Below the pieces are notes generated by a model. It had not been told where the DNA came from and ran no database searches. It saw nothing but the letters and a program-made list of their open reading frames with translations. From Blautia obeum ATCC 29174 (lineage in GTDB: Bacteria; Bacillota; Clostridia; Lachnospirales; Lachnospiraceae): a stretch of 64,000 nt of DNA. The translations under genes and the position numbers were made by a program. Below, piece by piece: positions 43,480 to 52,555 of this stretch; the stretch's first letter is position 1; each line of letters starts with the position of its first letter. Location: NCBI RefSeq assembly GCF_025147765.1, contig NZ_CP102265.1, forward strand, positions 2,951,001-3,015,000, given 5' to 3'.

Positions 43480-44458
43480 TTTTTTCCTCATTTTCTTCTG
43501 GCTTCCAGCCGAATTCTTCTTTCAGATATTCTCTCCAGTCAAAAACAGCCTCTACTGCTGCAATCGCTACTTCAGCCATATCTGCTGTCGGCTCTTTGGT
43601 TGTCAGCTTCTGCATTGCAAGTCCCGGTTTGCTCAAAATATCAGCAAGTCTGCTGTCTGTTCTGCCAGCCCACTGAATAAGTTCAAAAGAAACGCCTGAC
43701 ACGATTGGAACCATCAGAAGACGCCCAAACAGGCGAACCCAGTAGCCCGGTACCAGCACAAAAATAAAATGCAGGAATATACTGACGATCATTACCAGAA
43801 AAAGGAAACTTGTCCCACATCTTTTGTGCTGTCTGGAGCTTGCCAGGACATTTTCCACAGTAAGTGGAAGTCCATGTTCCACACAGTTGATGCATTTATG
43901 TTCTGCACCATGATACATAAACGTACGCTGAATATCCTTCATTCTTGAGATCAGCAGCATATATCCCATAAACAGTGCCAGTTTCACAAATGCTTCTGCA
44001 ACTGTTACCCCTACTTCAGAAGCACCAACCTTGCGCAGAAGGCTTGCCAGTGCATACGGAAGCAGCATAAAAGCTGCAACAGAAACAACTATGGAAATAG
44101 CAACCGTTATGTAAAGAAGCCACTGAAACTGCTTTGCTTCTTTCGCTTTCTTTGCAGAAAGTTCTTCCTCTGTCAGTGTCGCATTCTTTGCAGCTTCCTT
44201 CTCGTCCTCTTCATCGCCTGCAATCTCAGCAGAATACATCAGACATTTGGTTCCTACTACCAGTCCGTCAACAAAGCTTACCACTCCGCGGATGATCGGC
44301 CATTTCAAAAATGCAGCCTTTCCAAATGTACATTTGTAATCTTCTACCTTTAATTCTATTTCTTTATCCGGACGGCGTACTGCAATGGCATATTTGTCCT
44401 TGTGACGCATCATGATGCCTTCCATTACTGCCTGACCACCAATATTCGATGATTTCAT
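43466..44458 (-). CDS. DUF1385 membrane protein
   Basis: 330 residues with four to five helices. The family core includes GGQAVMEGIMMR at the N-terminus, FMYHGAEHKCINC and SRQHKRCGTSFLF near the middle. A charged insert (about 78-110) is rich in Glu and Ala. DUF1385 is regularly found between rpmE and prmC in Firmicutes, but its function is unknown; the His/Cys core suggests metal or hydrolase chemistry at the membrane. Confidence 0.9.
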   Translation of the reverse strand: MKSSNIGGQAVMEGIMMRHKDKYAIAVRRPDKEIELKVEDYKCTFGKAAFLKWPIIRGVVSFVDGLVVGTKCLMYSAEIAGDEEDEKEAAKNATLTEEELSAKKAKEAKQFQWLLYITVAISIVVSVAAFMLLPYALASLLRKVGASEVGVTVAEAFVKLALFMGYMLLISRMKDIQRTFMYHGAEHKCINCVEHGLPLTVENVLASSRQHKRCGTSFLFLVMIVSIFLHFIFVLVPGYWVRLFGRLLMVPIVSGVSFELIQWAGRTDSRLADILSKPGLAMQKLTTKEPTADMAEVAIAAVEAVFDWREYLKEEFGWKPEENEEKNADI

Positions 44459-44492
44459 ATATCACTCCATTATCACTGATAAAAGCAAAGAA

Positions 44493-44518
44493 AGGTTGAG
44501 ATTTCCCAACCTCAACCT
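44493..44518 (-). terminator. Terminator after rpmE
   Basis: AGGTTGAG pairs perfectly with CTCAACCT, loop of ten, then TTTCTTTGCTTTT on the minus strand. Readthrough may feed DUF1385-prmC-prfA. Confidence 0.8.
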
Positions 44519-44545
44519 GTCTCTTCTTTCATTATTCAGTCTGAA

Positions 44546-44749
44546 TTATTTGTTTAAGCCGTATTTCTTGTTGAACTTATCGATACGTCCACGAGCCTGA
44601 GCTGCTTTCTGCTGTCCAGTGTAGAATGGATGGCATTTGGAACAGATTTCAACATGGATATCTTTCTTAGTAGATCCTGTTACGAATGTGTTTCCACAGT
44701 TGCAGGTTACAGTTGCCTGATAGTAGTTCGGATGGATTCCTTCGCGCAT
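44546..44749 (-). CDS. rpmE: Ribosomal protein L31 (zinc type)
   Basis: 67 residues from the ATG at 44749 (GAGG eight bases upstream; a GTG at 44758 is too close to it). REGIHPNYY, then CNCGN and CSKCHPFYTG provide the four cysteines of the zinc-binding L31 form. It ends ARGRIDKFNKKYGLNK. Own promoter and terminator. Confidence 0.96.
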   Translation of the reverse strand: MREGIHPNYYQATVTCNCGNTFVTGSTKKDIHVEICSKCHPFYTGQQKAAQARGRIDKFNKKYGLNK

Positions 44750-44829
44750 GATTTTCACCTCTCTATATTTCTCTATTTTTCTATTCGTATTAACTTAACG
44801 AAATTGCTAATTTATTTCGCAGCTTTCTG

Positions 44830-44858
44830 ATTATAACACACTGATTTCTCAAATGCAA
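44830..44858 (-). promoter_or_regulatory. Promoter of rpmE
   Basis: Minus-strand TTGCAT (44853-44858), 17 bases, perfect TATAAT (44830-44835), overlapping the end of the rho region. Confidence 0.8.
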
Positions 44859-44863
44859 GTCGT

Positions 44864-46354
44864 TTATAAAAATTTCTGTTTTTTTGCCGTCTGCACAAAT
44901 TCCTCATTATTCTTCGTTCTGGAGAACATATTCAGGATCTGTTCCACAGCATCTTCGGCCTTCAGACTGTTCAGTGCACGGCGCATATTATAAACTGCTT
45001 CCTGTTCATCCGGAGTCAGGAGCAGATCCTCTCGTCTGGTACCTGATTTCTGGATATCGATTGCCGGAAATACTCTCTTTTCCTGCAGTTTACGGTCAAG
45101 AACCAGTTCCATATTACCGGTTCCTTTAAATTCTTCATAAATAACATCATCCATTTTGCTTCCGGTGTCTACCAGTGCAGTAGCAAGGATCGTCAGGCTT
45201 CCACCTTCTCTCATATTACGTGCTGCTCCGAAAAATCGCTTCGGCATGTGAAGTGCTGCCGGATCCAGACCACCGGACAGCGTCCGGCCACTTGGTGTCA
45301 CACAGAGATTATACGCTCTCGCAAGTCTTGTGATCGAATCCAGAAGGATCGTTACATCCTGTTTATGTTCAACCAGTCGGCGAGCACGCTCTACGACCAT
45401 CTCTGAAACACGTCTGTGATGATCCGGAAGTTCATCAAAAGTAGAATAAATAACCTCTACATTGCTTCCACGAATCTCTTCTTTAATATCCGTAACTTCC
45501 TCTGGACGTTCATCGATCAGAAGAATGATCAGATGCATATCCGGATTATTCTTGAGAATCGATTTGGCAACATCTTTCAGAAGGGTTGTCTTGCCGGCTT
45601 TCGGTGGTGATACGATCATGCCTCGCTGTCCCTTGCCGATCGGACTTAGAAGATCCATGATCCTCATTGCCACGGTTCCACCTGGTCTTTCCATACGCAG
45701 ACGCTCATTCGGAAAGATTGGCGTCATATCTTCAAAATTATATCGTCTCTGTCCCTCACTCGGTGGAAAACCATTGATGGAATCCACATAAAGAAGGGCA
45801 CTGAATTTCTCTCCCTGTGTTTTAATACGGATGCTTCCTTTCAGGATATCACCGGTTTTCAGATTGAACCGGCGTATCTGAGACGGTGATACATAAATAT
45901 CATTTTCACCTGGGAGATAATTTGCACAGCGAATAAATCCATATCCGTCCGGAAGGACCTCCAAAATACCATTTGCTTTTTCTCCACTGTCAAGCTGTGC
46001 CGTATCGGTCGGATTCTTATGTGCATATTCCGTCCGTTCTGTATAATTTCTGTCCTGATAATTTCGTTCCTGATAGTTCCGGTCCTGATAATTTTTATCC
46101 TGATATGTTTTTCTCTCATTCACCTCATAAGATGTTCTGTTTTCTCTTACTCTATTTTCCTGTCTGCCCGGTTCCTCCTGCAGGATTTCAGTTTTTTTCA
46201 TTTCTGCCTCTCCACCGGTGGACTCTTTTTCATCTTCCTGGAGCATACGCTCTATCAGTTCAGGTTTCCTCAATGTAGAAATCCCTTTCAATCCTCTCGC
46301 TTTTGCCAGATCTTTTAATGTTGCAAGCGACAATGATTCGTATTTTTCTCTCAT
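44864..46354 (-). CDS. rho: Transcription termination factor Rho
   Basis: 496 residues, longer than the usual 420 or so. The N-terminal SAP-like helix domain (1-40) is followed by a low-complexity, charged insert (about 40-125) with five near-identical pentapeptides, then the cold-shock RNA-binding domain (GYGFIRCANYLPGENDIYV) and the ATPase with SPPKAGKTT and LLIDERPEEV. The start follows AGAGAGG. Charged or Asn-rich inserts in this position are common in Rho of several phyla and can bind RNA or form condensates. Confidence 0.95.
   Translation of the reverse strand: MREKYESLSLATLKDLAKARGLKGISTLRKPELIERMLQEDEKESTGGEAEMKKTEILQEEPGRQENRVRENRTSYEVNERKTYQDKNYQDRNYQERNYQDRNYTERTEYAHKNPTDTAQLDSGEKANGILEVLPDGYGFIRCANYLPGENDIYVSPSQIRRFNLKTGDILKGSIRIKTQGEKFSALLYVDSINGFPPSEGQRRYNFEDMTPIFPNERLRMERPGGTVAMRIMDLLSPIGKGQRGMIVSPPKAGKTTLLKDVAKSILKNNPDMHLIILLIDERPEEVTDIKEEIRGSNVEVIYSTFDELPDHHRRVSEMVVERARRLVEHKQDVTILLDSITRLARAYNLCVTPSGRTLSGGLDPAALHMPKRFFGAARNMREGGSLTILATALVDTGSKMDDVIYEEFKGTGNMELVLDRKLQEKRVFPAIDIQKSGTRREDLLLTPDEQEAVYNMRRALNSLKAEDAVEQILNMFSRTKNNEEFVQTAKKQKFL
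46034..46108 (-). repeat. Five tandem 15-base repeats coding N-Y-Q-D/E-R in rho
   Basis: The repeats read T/N-Y-Q/T-D/E-K/R five times (TYQDK, NYQDR, NYQER, NYQDR, NYTER). The unit is 15 bases, so copy number can change by slippage without breaking the frame. Confidence 0.75.
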
Positions 46355-46505
46355 AAAAAAATCCTCTCTGTCTTCTCAAAACCTGTTTACTTGATAATAA
46401 AATTATTTACGGAATATTTGTCTGAAATGACATGAATCAGAATACCAGCAGACACCATACAGAAGGTGTCACCGGTAAAACTGATAAGTAATATAAGTAA
46501 TAAAA

Positions 46506-47006
46506 TTAATGAATCAGATTTCCTACGATTCCATAGGATACCACATACATGATCACAGTTGCCATAATCAGTCCACAGAAAATAGCAATAGAAGACTTCT
46601 TGATATCCACTTCAAGAAGGGATGCGATCAGAGATCCTGTCCATGCCCCCGTACCCGGAAGAGGAATTCCTACAAACAGCAGCAATCCAAAGAATTCATA
46701 CCGTTTGATCTGGTCACTCTTGCCCATGGCACGGTCTTCCATCTTAACGATCAGGCCATGAAACAGTTTTGTTTTCTTCAGAACTTTAAAAATCTGACGA
46801 ATAAACAGTAATATAAATGGTATAGGAATAATATTTCCGATAATGCAGATCGGAATTGCTTTCGCCGCAGACACCTTCAAAAGAGATGCCGCCAGCAGAC
46901 CTCCTCTAAGTTCCAGAATCGGTATCATGGAAATGATAAAAATGATAAGTTCTCTGGAAATATGCTGAGACAGGTTATCTGTAAACCACTGTACTAAAAC
47001 TTCCAT
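46506..47006 (-). CDS. Small multidrug export-like membrane protein (COG2426)
   Basis: 166 residues, four to five helices. The two hallmarks of the family are present: ISMIPILELRGGLLAA near residue 30 and GIPLPGTGAWTGSLIA near 115. The family is annotated as a small multidrug exporter, but direct evidence is thin. It overlaps the end of hisC by 13 bases and is probably cotranscribed with it. Confidence 0.85.
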   Translation of the reverse strand: MEVLVQWFTDNLSQHISRELIIFIISMIPILELRGGLLAASLLKVSAAKAIPICIIGNIIPIPFILLFIRQIFKVLKKTKLFHGLIVKMEDRAMGKSDQIKRYEFFGLLLFVGIPLPGTGAWTGSLIASLLEVDIKKSSIAIFCGLIMATVIMYVVSYGIVGNLIH

Positions 47007-48076
47007 AAATTCTCCTTTTTTAGATATTCTCTTACAAAATTAATGAAAACTTCCATCTCATTCCTTGTTCCAATCGTAATACGCAGATGGTTACCGGTTC
47101 TTCCACCCGGAAAATAGCGCACGTAAATATGCTGCTCTCTCAATGCCTGAAACAGTTTTTCTGCCGGGCAGTTTTTATGAGCCGCAAAAATGAAATTTGC
47201 TTTTGACTCTTCAAAGTAAAATCCAAGTTTCCTGAGTTCTTTTTTTGTCCATTCCCGCGTCTCTATAATCTTACCGCAAGTTTCCAGGAAATATTCCTGA
47301 TCCTTTATCGCCGCAACACCAGCTGCGATCGACGTACGATTCATTGTATAAGAATTAAACGAATATTTGACATCATTCAGATATTTGATCAGTTTCGGGC
47401 ATGCAAGCGCAAATCCGATACGCATGCCTGCCATGGATCGGGACTTGGAAAATGTCTGTACCACCAGAAGATTCTCGTATTTCTCGATCAGAGGTAATGC
47501 TGACTGTGTACCAAAGTCAACATATGCCTCATCCACGATCACGATCACATCCTGATTGTGTTCCACGATATCTTCAATATCACTCAGCGGAAGAGAAACA
47601 CCTGTCGGAGCATTCGGGTTCGGAAAGATAATTCCACCATTCTCTCTGAAATAATCTTCCTTCTTTATATGAAAGTATTCATCCAGTGCCGGTCTCTCAT
47701 ATGGAATGCGGAACAGTTCTGCCCATACATCATAAAAAGAATAGGTGATGTCAGGAAACAGAATTGGTTTCTTACTGTTAAAAAAAGTAAGGAAACTCAT
47801 TGCCAGTACATCATCAGATCCCACGCCGACAAATACCTGATCGTCCTGAAGCCCATACTCCCCTGCAATGGCATGCACAAGATCTTTCGCTGCCGGATCC
47901 GGATAAAGTCTCAGTGCATCTGTATCTGTATTCCGAAGTACCTCCGTAACCCCTGGTGCCGGCGGATAAGGATTTTCATTTGTATTTAATTTGATCATAT
48001 CCGTCTGATTTGGCTGTTCTCCCGGTGTATACGGAACCACCTTGCGGATATTGTTTTCCCAGTTGCCCATCTTCAT
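46994..48076 (-). CDS. hisC: Histidinol-phosphate aminotransferase
   Basis: 360 residues, PLP-dependent class I/II aminotransferase. Seen: LNTNENPYPP at the N-terminus, NPNAPTGV, DEAYVDF, the PLP lysine in TFSKSRSMAGMRIG, and the C-terminal RTGNHLRITIGT. It makes histidinol phosphate from imidazole-acetol phosphate; some homologues also act on aromatic amino acids. No other his gene is nearby, so the aromatic activity is an alternative. The start (48076, or 48070) has only a weak AAGAAAGAAG site. Confidence 0.88.
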   Translation of the reverse strand: MKMGNWENNIRKVVPYTPGEQPNQTDMIKLNTNENPYPPAPGVTEVLRNTDTDALRLYPDPAAKDLVHAIAGEYGLQDDQVFVGVGSDDVLAMSFLTFFNSKKPILFPDITYSFYDVWAELFRIPYERPALDEYFHIKKEDYFRENGGIIFPNPNAPTGVSLPLSDIEDIVEHNQDVIVIVDEAYVDFGTQSALPLIEKYENLLVVQTFSKSRSMAGMRIGFALACPKLIKYLNDVKYSFNSYTMNRTSIAAGVAAIKDQEYFLETCGKIIETREWTKKELRKLGFYFEESKANFIFAAHKNCPAEKLFQALREQHIYVRYFPGGRTGNHLRITIGTRNEMEVFINFVREYLKKENLWKF

Positions 48077-48130
48077 GTCTTCTTTCTTTTTTATCTACTT
48101 TTTTATCTGCTTTTTTACGAGGATACATAC

Positions 48131-48162
48131 GGATTGTTCCGTGCTACGCACTCTCACAATCC
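48131..48162. repeat. GGATTGT/ACAATCC hairpin next to the malic enzyme stop
   Basis: GGATTGT (48131-48137) pairs with ACAATCC (48156-48162). The 18-base loop holds a second stem, GTGC-TAC-GCAC. No T-run follows. It is placed like the other intergenic hairpins. Confidence 0.55.
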
Positions 48163-49334
48163 TACTTCCGAGCCACACCGGTCTTTCTTGCTGCTTCTGC
48201 AACTGCTTTGGCTACTGCCGGTCCAACTCTCTTGTCAAATGCCTTTGGAATGATATTATCTTCAGAAAGTTCTTCATCAGAGATCAGTTCTGCAATTGCT
48301 TTTGCTGCTGCAATCTTCATCTCCTCATTGATATCACTTGCTCTCACATCAAACGCACCTCTGAACACACCAGGGAATACAAGTACATTGTTGATCTGAT
48401 TCGGGAAATCAGAACGTCCTGTTGCGATGACTCTTGCGCCACCTTTTCTTGCTTCATCCGGCATGATCTCAGGTGTCGGGTTTGCCATTGCAAATACAAT
48501 CGCATCATCTGCCATTGTGCTTACCATCTCTGCTGTTACAATATTCGGTGCAGATACACCGACAAAAATATCTCTGCCCTTCATGGCAGCCTTAAGGTCC
48601 CCATGCAGCTGTTCTTTATTTGTTTTTTCTGCGATTTCCTTCTGTGCCGGATTCATCCATTCCTCACCAGGCGCCAGGATTCCCTTACGGTCAACCATGA
48701 CTACATCACCGATTCCAAGTTCCAGAAGAAGTTTGCAGATGGAGATACCTGCTGATCCGGCTCCGTTGATGACTACTTTTGCTTCTGAGAATTTCTTTCC
48801 TACCAGTCTCAGAGCATTGGTCAGTCCTGCTGATACGACGATTGCGGTTCCATGCTGGTCATCATGAAAGATTGGAATATCACATTTTTCTTTCAGTTTT
48901 TTCTCTATCTCAAAACATCTCGGTGCGGAAATATCTTCCAGATTGACTCCACCGAAAGATCCTGAGATCAGATAAATGGTATTTACGATCTCATCTACAT
49001 CATTGCTCTTGATACAGAGCGGAAATGCATCTACATCACCAAACGCTTTAAAAAGTGCACATTTTCCTTCCATTACCGGCATCCCCGCCTCCGGTCCGAT
49101 ATTTCCAAGGCCAAGGATCGCTGATCCGTCTGTAACAACAAGGCACATATTCCATCTTCTTGTCAGGTCATAAGATTTGTTCACATCCTTCTGGATCTCC
49201 AGACATGGCTGTGCAACACCCGGTGTATATGCAAGTGACAGGTCATCTTTATTCTCTGCCGGTACTCGTGTAACGACTTCAATCTTACCTTTCCATTCTC
49301 CGTGTAATCTCAGGGATTCTTTCGCATAATCCAT
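48162..49334 (-). CDS. NAD-dependent malic enzyme
   Basis: 390 residues, the short bacterial form without a phosphotransacetylase domain. LAYTPGVAQPC, MEGKCALFKAFG, FHDDQHGTAIV and the Rossmann GAGSAGI are present. It oxidises malate to pyruvate with CO2 release. AGGAGG overlaps the end of the regulator gene upstream, so the two are cotranscribed. Whether NAD or NADP is used cannot be fixed by eye. Confidence 0.93.
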   Translation of the reverse strand: MDYAKESLRLHGEWKGKIEVVTRVPAENKDDLSLAYTPGVAQPCLEIQKDVNKSYDLTRRWNMCLVVTDGSAILGLGNIGPEAGMPVMEGKCALFKAFGDVDAFPLCIKSNDVDEIVNTIYLISGSFGGVNLEDISAPRCFEIEKKLKEKCDIPIFHDDQHGTAIVVSAGLTNALRLVGKKFSEAKVVINGAGSAGISICKLLLELGIGDVVMVDRKGILAPGEEWMNPAQKEIAEKTNKEQLHGDLKAAMKGRDIFVGVSAPNIVTAEMVSTMADDAIVFAMANPTPEIMPDEARKGGARVIATGRSDFPNQINNVLVFPGVFRGAFDVRASDINEEMKIAAAKAIAELISDEELSEDNIIPKAFDKRVGPAVAKAVAEAARKTGVARK

Positions 49335-49335
49335 C

Positions 49336-50085
49336 TCATTCTCCTCCTATTACAATTCCATTTGCTGGTCTTTTGTTGTTGCTGTTCTTCTGCATCTCAT
49401 CCATGCATTTTTCGATTATCTCCATATGCTCGGACATGTACTGCTCGGCACCCTTCTCATCGTTATTGATAATAGCCTCAACAAGAAGACGATGCTGTTC
49501 ATCCACTTTAAATTCCGGACGGTTTTTCTTCATAATATAATCTCTGGTTCCCGCAATTATATTTTCAATCAGCTGATCCGCTGCAGCAAGCACACTGTAG
49601 ATCATCGGATTGTCTGCAATCTTTGCAATCTGCGTATGCAGTTCTTTATCCAGTTCTCCTCTGGTCTTCTCATCTTCCGCTTTATCTATACTCGAAAGTA
49701 TCCTCCACAGTTCTGCCGCATCCAGTGGTGTGCACTTTCTCGCAGCCAGAATTGCCATCTCTAGTTCCAGTGCAGCCCTAAGCTGCTGTGTCTGCCGGAT
49801 ATATCCGTTATTCAGTTTAAACAGTATAGATAATGGGCCAATCAGCCAGGAATCCAGGTCATCTGCTATATAGTTTCCACCACCGGGCACGGTCTTTATG
49901 ATTCCAAGCAATTCAAGTGCTCTTAAGACTTCCCGTACCGCCGGTCTGGATACTCCCATCGTCTCTGCCATCGTTCTTTCTGCCGGAAGCGCATCGCCTG
50001 CTTTCAGATGTCCATTTTGAATATTATCTATGATCTGATTCAGTATTCCATCAAAAGCTTTCTCATCTTTAATTTCTTTAAACAT
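49336..50085 (-). CDS. FadR/GntR-family transcriptional regulator
   Basis: 249 residues. The N-terminal winged helix has AERTMAETMGVSRPAVREVLRALELLGI (split at about 36-63); the C-terminal FCD domain is helical with RAALELEMAILAARK and the metal-site histidines in LHTQIAKIADN and EQHRLLVEAI. Such regulators respond to carboxylates. Placement directly before malic enzyme suggests that it senses malate, lactate or a related acid. GGAGG precedes the start. Confidence 0.92.
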   Translation of the reverse strand: MFKEIKDEKAFDGILNQIIDNIQNGHLKAGDALPAERTMAETMGVSRPAVREVLRALELLGIIKTVPGGGNYIADDLDSWLIGPLSILFKLNNGYIRQTQQLRAALELEMAILAARKCTPLDAAELWRILSSIDKAEDEKTRGELDKELHTQIAKIADNPMIYSVLAAADQLIENIIAGTRDYIMKKNRPEFKVDEQHRLLVEAIINNDEKGAEQYMSEHMEIIEKCMDEMQKNSNNKRPANGIVIGGE

Positions 50086-50111
50086 ATATCTGCCTCCTAC
50101 ATTTCCCTATT

Positions 50112-50140
50112 AATGTATCATTTATGAACCCTGTTGGCAA
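50112..50140 (-). promoter_or_regulatory. Promoter of the FadR-type regulator and malic enzyme
   Basis: Minus-strand TTGCCA (50135-50140), 17 bases, TACATT (50112-50117). Confidence 0.6.
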
Positions 50141-50168
50141 GCATTCCCTTTGCATTCTGCCTGCATTC
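50141..50168. repeat. Three GCATTC repeats with 11-base period
   Basis: GCATTC starts at 50141, 50152 and 50163, one helical turn apart, directly upstream of the -35 of the regulator promoter. It is a plausible binding array for a regulator. Confidence 0.5.
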
Positions 50169-50247
50169 TTTTTCATACAGCTTTTTCTAATTTATTAAAA
50201 ATATCGATATAATTTGTGTTTTTATTCTAAACTTTTCTCATATCCTA

Positions 50248-50277
50248 TTGACAAGTTCAAAAAAGAACGCATAATAA
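50248..50277 (+). promoter_or_regulatory. Promoter of the lipoprotein gene
   Basis: TTGACA (50248-50253), 18 bases, TAATAA (50272-50277). The spacer contains the dyad GTTC-AAAAAA-GAAC. Confidence 0.65.
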
Positions 50278-50313
50278 ACGTAAGAGATTATTATAGTAAG
50301 GGAGATTATACTC

Positions 50314-50850
50314 ATGAAAAAAAGAAATCTTATGCTATTATCAGCAATTGCTGCAGCATCGATCCTCATGACTGGATGCGGTTTCACCGCAGATGATCCG
50401 GCTGACAGTCAGGCTGTAACTATAACTCCAGAACCAACTGCTACACCGGCACCTACAGCTACACCAGCACCTACTGTTACCCCGACAGCCAACCTGACAA
50501 CTACACCTGCACCGGCCGGAACAGATGCTTCTTCCACAACTCCGGCAGATGGTACAACAACAGACGGAACTGCTTCTACAGACAGCAGCACATCTTCTGA
50601 TGCAGCATCCACAGATACCAGTTCTGACTCTGCTTCTTCCACAGCAAGTGCATCTTCCGGTGATGCATCATCTTATGTTGGTTCTACACTGAATGAATTC
50701 ATGAACATCTATGGAACACCAGTTGATTATGAACCTGCATACGATGCAAATGGCAACGAAGTTGGTGGTGTTTACTCATTCAACGATTTCTCCATCACAA
50801 CAGATTTCACTTCCGGAAGCGAAACTGTCGAAGCTGTTGATTATTATTGA
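50314..50850 (+). CDS. Lipoprotein with Thr/Pro- and Ser/Thr-rich linker
   Basis: 178 residues. The lipobox LMTGC gives the lipid-anchored C22. A long low-complexity linker (about 38-118), first Thr-Pro-Ala repeats then Ser/Thr/Asp/Ala, leads to a small C-terminal domain (120-178, starting YVGSTLNEFMNIYGTPVDYE). The linker probably spans the cell wall and may be glycosylated. The C-terminal domain is not one I recognise. GGGAG precedes the start. It is monocistronic. Confidence 0.88.
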   Translation: MKKRNLMLLSAIAAASILMTGCGFTADDPADSQAVTITPEPTATPAPTATPAPTVTPTANLTTTPAPAGTDASSTTPADGTTTDGTASTDSSTSSDAASTDTSSDSASSTASASSGDASSYVGSTLNEFMNIYGTPVDYEPAYDANGNEVGGVYSFNDFSITTDFTSGSETVEAVDYY

Positions 50851-50871
50851 TCATAATAAGCCGCACATGAC

Positions 50872-50906
50872 AAATACCCTGTCAGGGAATTCCTGCCAGG
50901 GTATTT
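50872..50906. terminator. Bidirectional terminator between lipoprotein and symporter genes
   Basis: AAATACCCTG pairs with CAGGGTATTT, followed by TTTT on plus; on minus the A-rich left side gives TTTG. Confidence 0.85.
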
Positions 50907-50923
50907 TTTATGTATTTCTTTCT

Positions 50924-52333
50924 TTATTTTTCAGGTCGTTCTTTTCGATGTTTTTTGGATTCTTCGTATTTTTTCAGCTCTTTCAACGCCTTCTCACCCT
51001 GCGGATACAGAATAATGATATTGAATATTGTCATCAGACCGATTCCCACATCTCCAAGGTCCCATACAAAAGTATAAGCTGCAAGGCCACCTATAAACAA
51101 CATAAACAGTGCTATGATCTTGTATGCCGTCTGTGATATCCAGTTATCTCCGAAAAGATATGCCACATTGCTTCTTGCATAGAATAAAATTCCAAGGAAT
51201 GTCGAGAAGCTGAACAAAAATAATGTCGCTGCAATAAAAACCACACCAAATCTTCCGAGATGATGTTCCATCGCCGTCTGCAGAAGATCCATTCCGGAAA
51301 GTCCTGCAACTTTTTCTTCCGGGGCAAGAAGCATGATCATTGCAGTACAGCTGCAGATTACGATCGTATCGATAAATACTCCAAGTGCCTGTACCAGTCC
51401 TGCTTTGACCGGCTGATCACATTCTGCCGCAGCTGCCGCACACGGAGCAGAACCAGAGCCTGCCTCATTGGAAAAAAGTCCTCTTTTGACTCCATTCATC
51501 AGTACCGCCCCGAAACCACCGGCTGCCACCTGTCTAAATCCAAATGCTTCCTGAAAGATTCTTGCAAAAACGCCCGGAATACTGCCGATATTCATCACAA
51601 TGACCAGAATCGTGATTGCAAAATAAACAACTGCCATTACCGGCACGATCATATCCAGGATCTTGACCGTCGCATTCTTACGAAGTACGATCACTGCTGC
51701 AACTGCAACAAGCACAACCGTCGTATAGACTGGCGGAATGGAAAATGCATTTTTAAACGAAGAAACAACGGAATTACTGATCACCTGACTGATACCACAC
51801 CAGCAGATCAGGCCGGAGATTGCAAATAACACAGAAATCACAACTTTGTTTCTTTTTTTCTTTTGTTTTTCTTCCACATAGGCGTGGATGTAGTATGCCG
51901 GTCCACCACGATAACCGCCATACAGTGGATCTTTTTCTTTATAGATCTGTGCCAGTGTTGCTTCAATAAATGCTGTAGATGAACCGATCAGTGCTGTTAC
52001 CCACATCCAGAACACAGCCCCGGCACCACCTGCGGAAATCGCTGCAACCACACCGACCAGATTTCCCATACCAACCCTGGTAGCCGTTGATACGACCAGT
52101 GCCTGAAAAGATGAAAGACTGTTTTTATCCTTTTTCTTTTCAACCAGTGCTCTTACCATATCCGGAAACAGACGAATCGGCAGAAAACGCGTCCGGATCG
52201 TAAAATAAATTCCCGCCGGGATCAGTAGAATGATCAACAGCGAAATTCCAAGTGTACTGCCACCCGGCAGCGGAATATGCACCAGATCTCCCCACAGAAA
52301 GCTGTATATTTTCTCAATCAGATCAACCATCAT
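50924..52333 (-). CDS. Sodium:alanine symporter family protein (AGCS)
   Basis: 469 residues from the ATG at 52333 (AGAGGG eight bases upstream); the frame is open to 52432 but the extra residues are not membrane-like. About ten to eleven helices. GGTARVGMGN-type motif (STATRVGMGNLVGV) and SNEAGSGSAPCAAAAA near residue 300 are AGCS signatures; the usual M in EAGMGSAP is S here. It imports alanine or glycine with sodium. It is monocistronic. Confidence 0.92.
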   Translation of the reverse strand: MMVDLIEKIYSFLWGDLVHIPLPGGSTLGISLLIILLIPAGIYFTIRTRFLPIRLFPDMVRALVEKKKDKNSLSSFQALVVSTATRVGMGNLVGVVAAISAGGAGAVFWMWVTALIGSSTAFIEATLAQIYKEKDPLYGGYRGGPAYYIHAYVEEKQKKKRNKVVISVLFAISGLICWCGISQVISNSVVSSFKNAFSIPPVYTTVVLVAVAAVIVLRKNATVKILDMIVPVMAVVYFAITILVIVMNIGSIPGVFARIFQEAFGFRQVAAGGFGAVLMNGVKRGLFSNEAGSGSAPCAAAAAECDQPVKAGLVQALGVFIDTIVICSCTAMIMLLAPEEKVAGLSGMDLLQTAMEHHLGRFGVVFIAATLFLFSFSTFLGILFYARSNVAYLFGDNWISQTAYKIIALFMLFIGGLAAYTFVWDLGDVGIGLMTIFNIIILYPQGEKALKELKKYEESKKHRKERPEK

Positions 52334-52398
52334 AACTTTAACCCTCTTCCCATTTTCACACACCTGAAAGAACATTTCCCTCAGGCAGATACTATTCC

Positions 52399-52428
52399 AG
52401 TATAACTCATAATAACCTTTAAACACAA
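52399..52428 (-). promoter_or_regulatory. Promoter of the AGCS symporter gene
   Basis: Minus-strand TTGTGT (52423-52428), 18 bases, TATACT (52399-52404). Confidence 0.5.
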
Positions 52429-52463
52429 GCACTTTTGAAGTTTAAAGTCAAAAATCGGCAGTC

Positions 52464-52492
52464 TTGACGTTATCCACTCCTTTGTTTATAAT
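52464..52492 (+). promoter_or_regulatory. Promoter of thiT
   Basis: TTGACG (52464-52469), 17 bases, perfect TATAAT (52487-52492). The leader to the ATG is only about 57 bases. Confidence 0.8.
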
Positions 52493-52555
52493 AAGTATGT
52501 CTGGAAAATCCAGATAATATTAACTTACATATCAAGACAAAGGTGGTCTTATTTT

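Noticed and set aside
46440..46480. Terminator GACACC/GGTGTC downstream of rho's neighbour
   Set aside because: The stem is six pairs and no T-run follows on either strand.
50409..50642. Minus-strand frame over the lipoprotein linker
   Set aside because: A Val/Gly-rich frame produced by the repetitive Thr/Pro/Ser codons of the real gene.
52493..52555. TPP riboswitch upstream of thiT
   Set aside because: The leader is too short and lacks the CTGAGA and GGATAATGC-type conserved parts; only a small TCTGGA/TCCAGA dyad is present.
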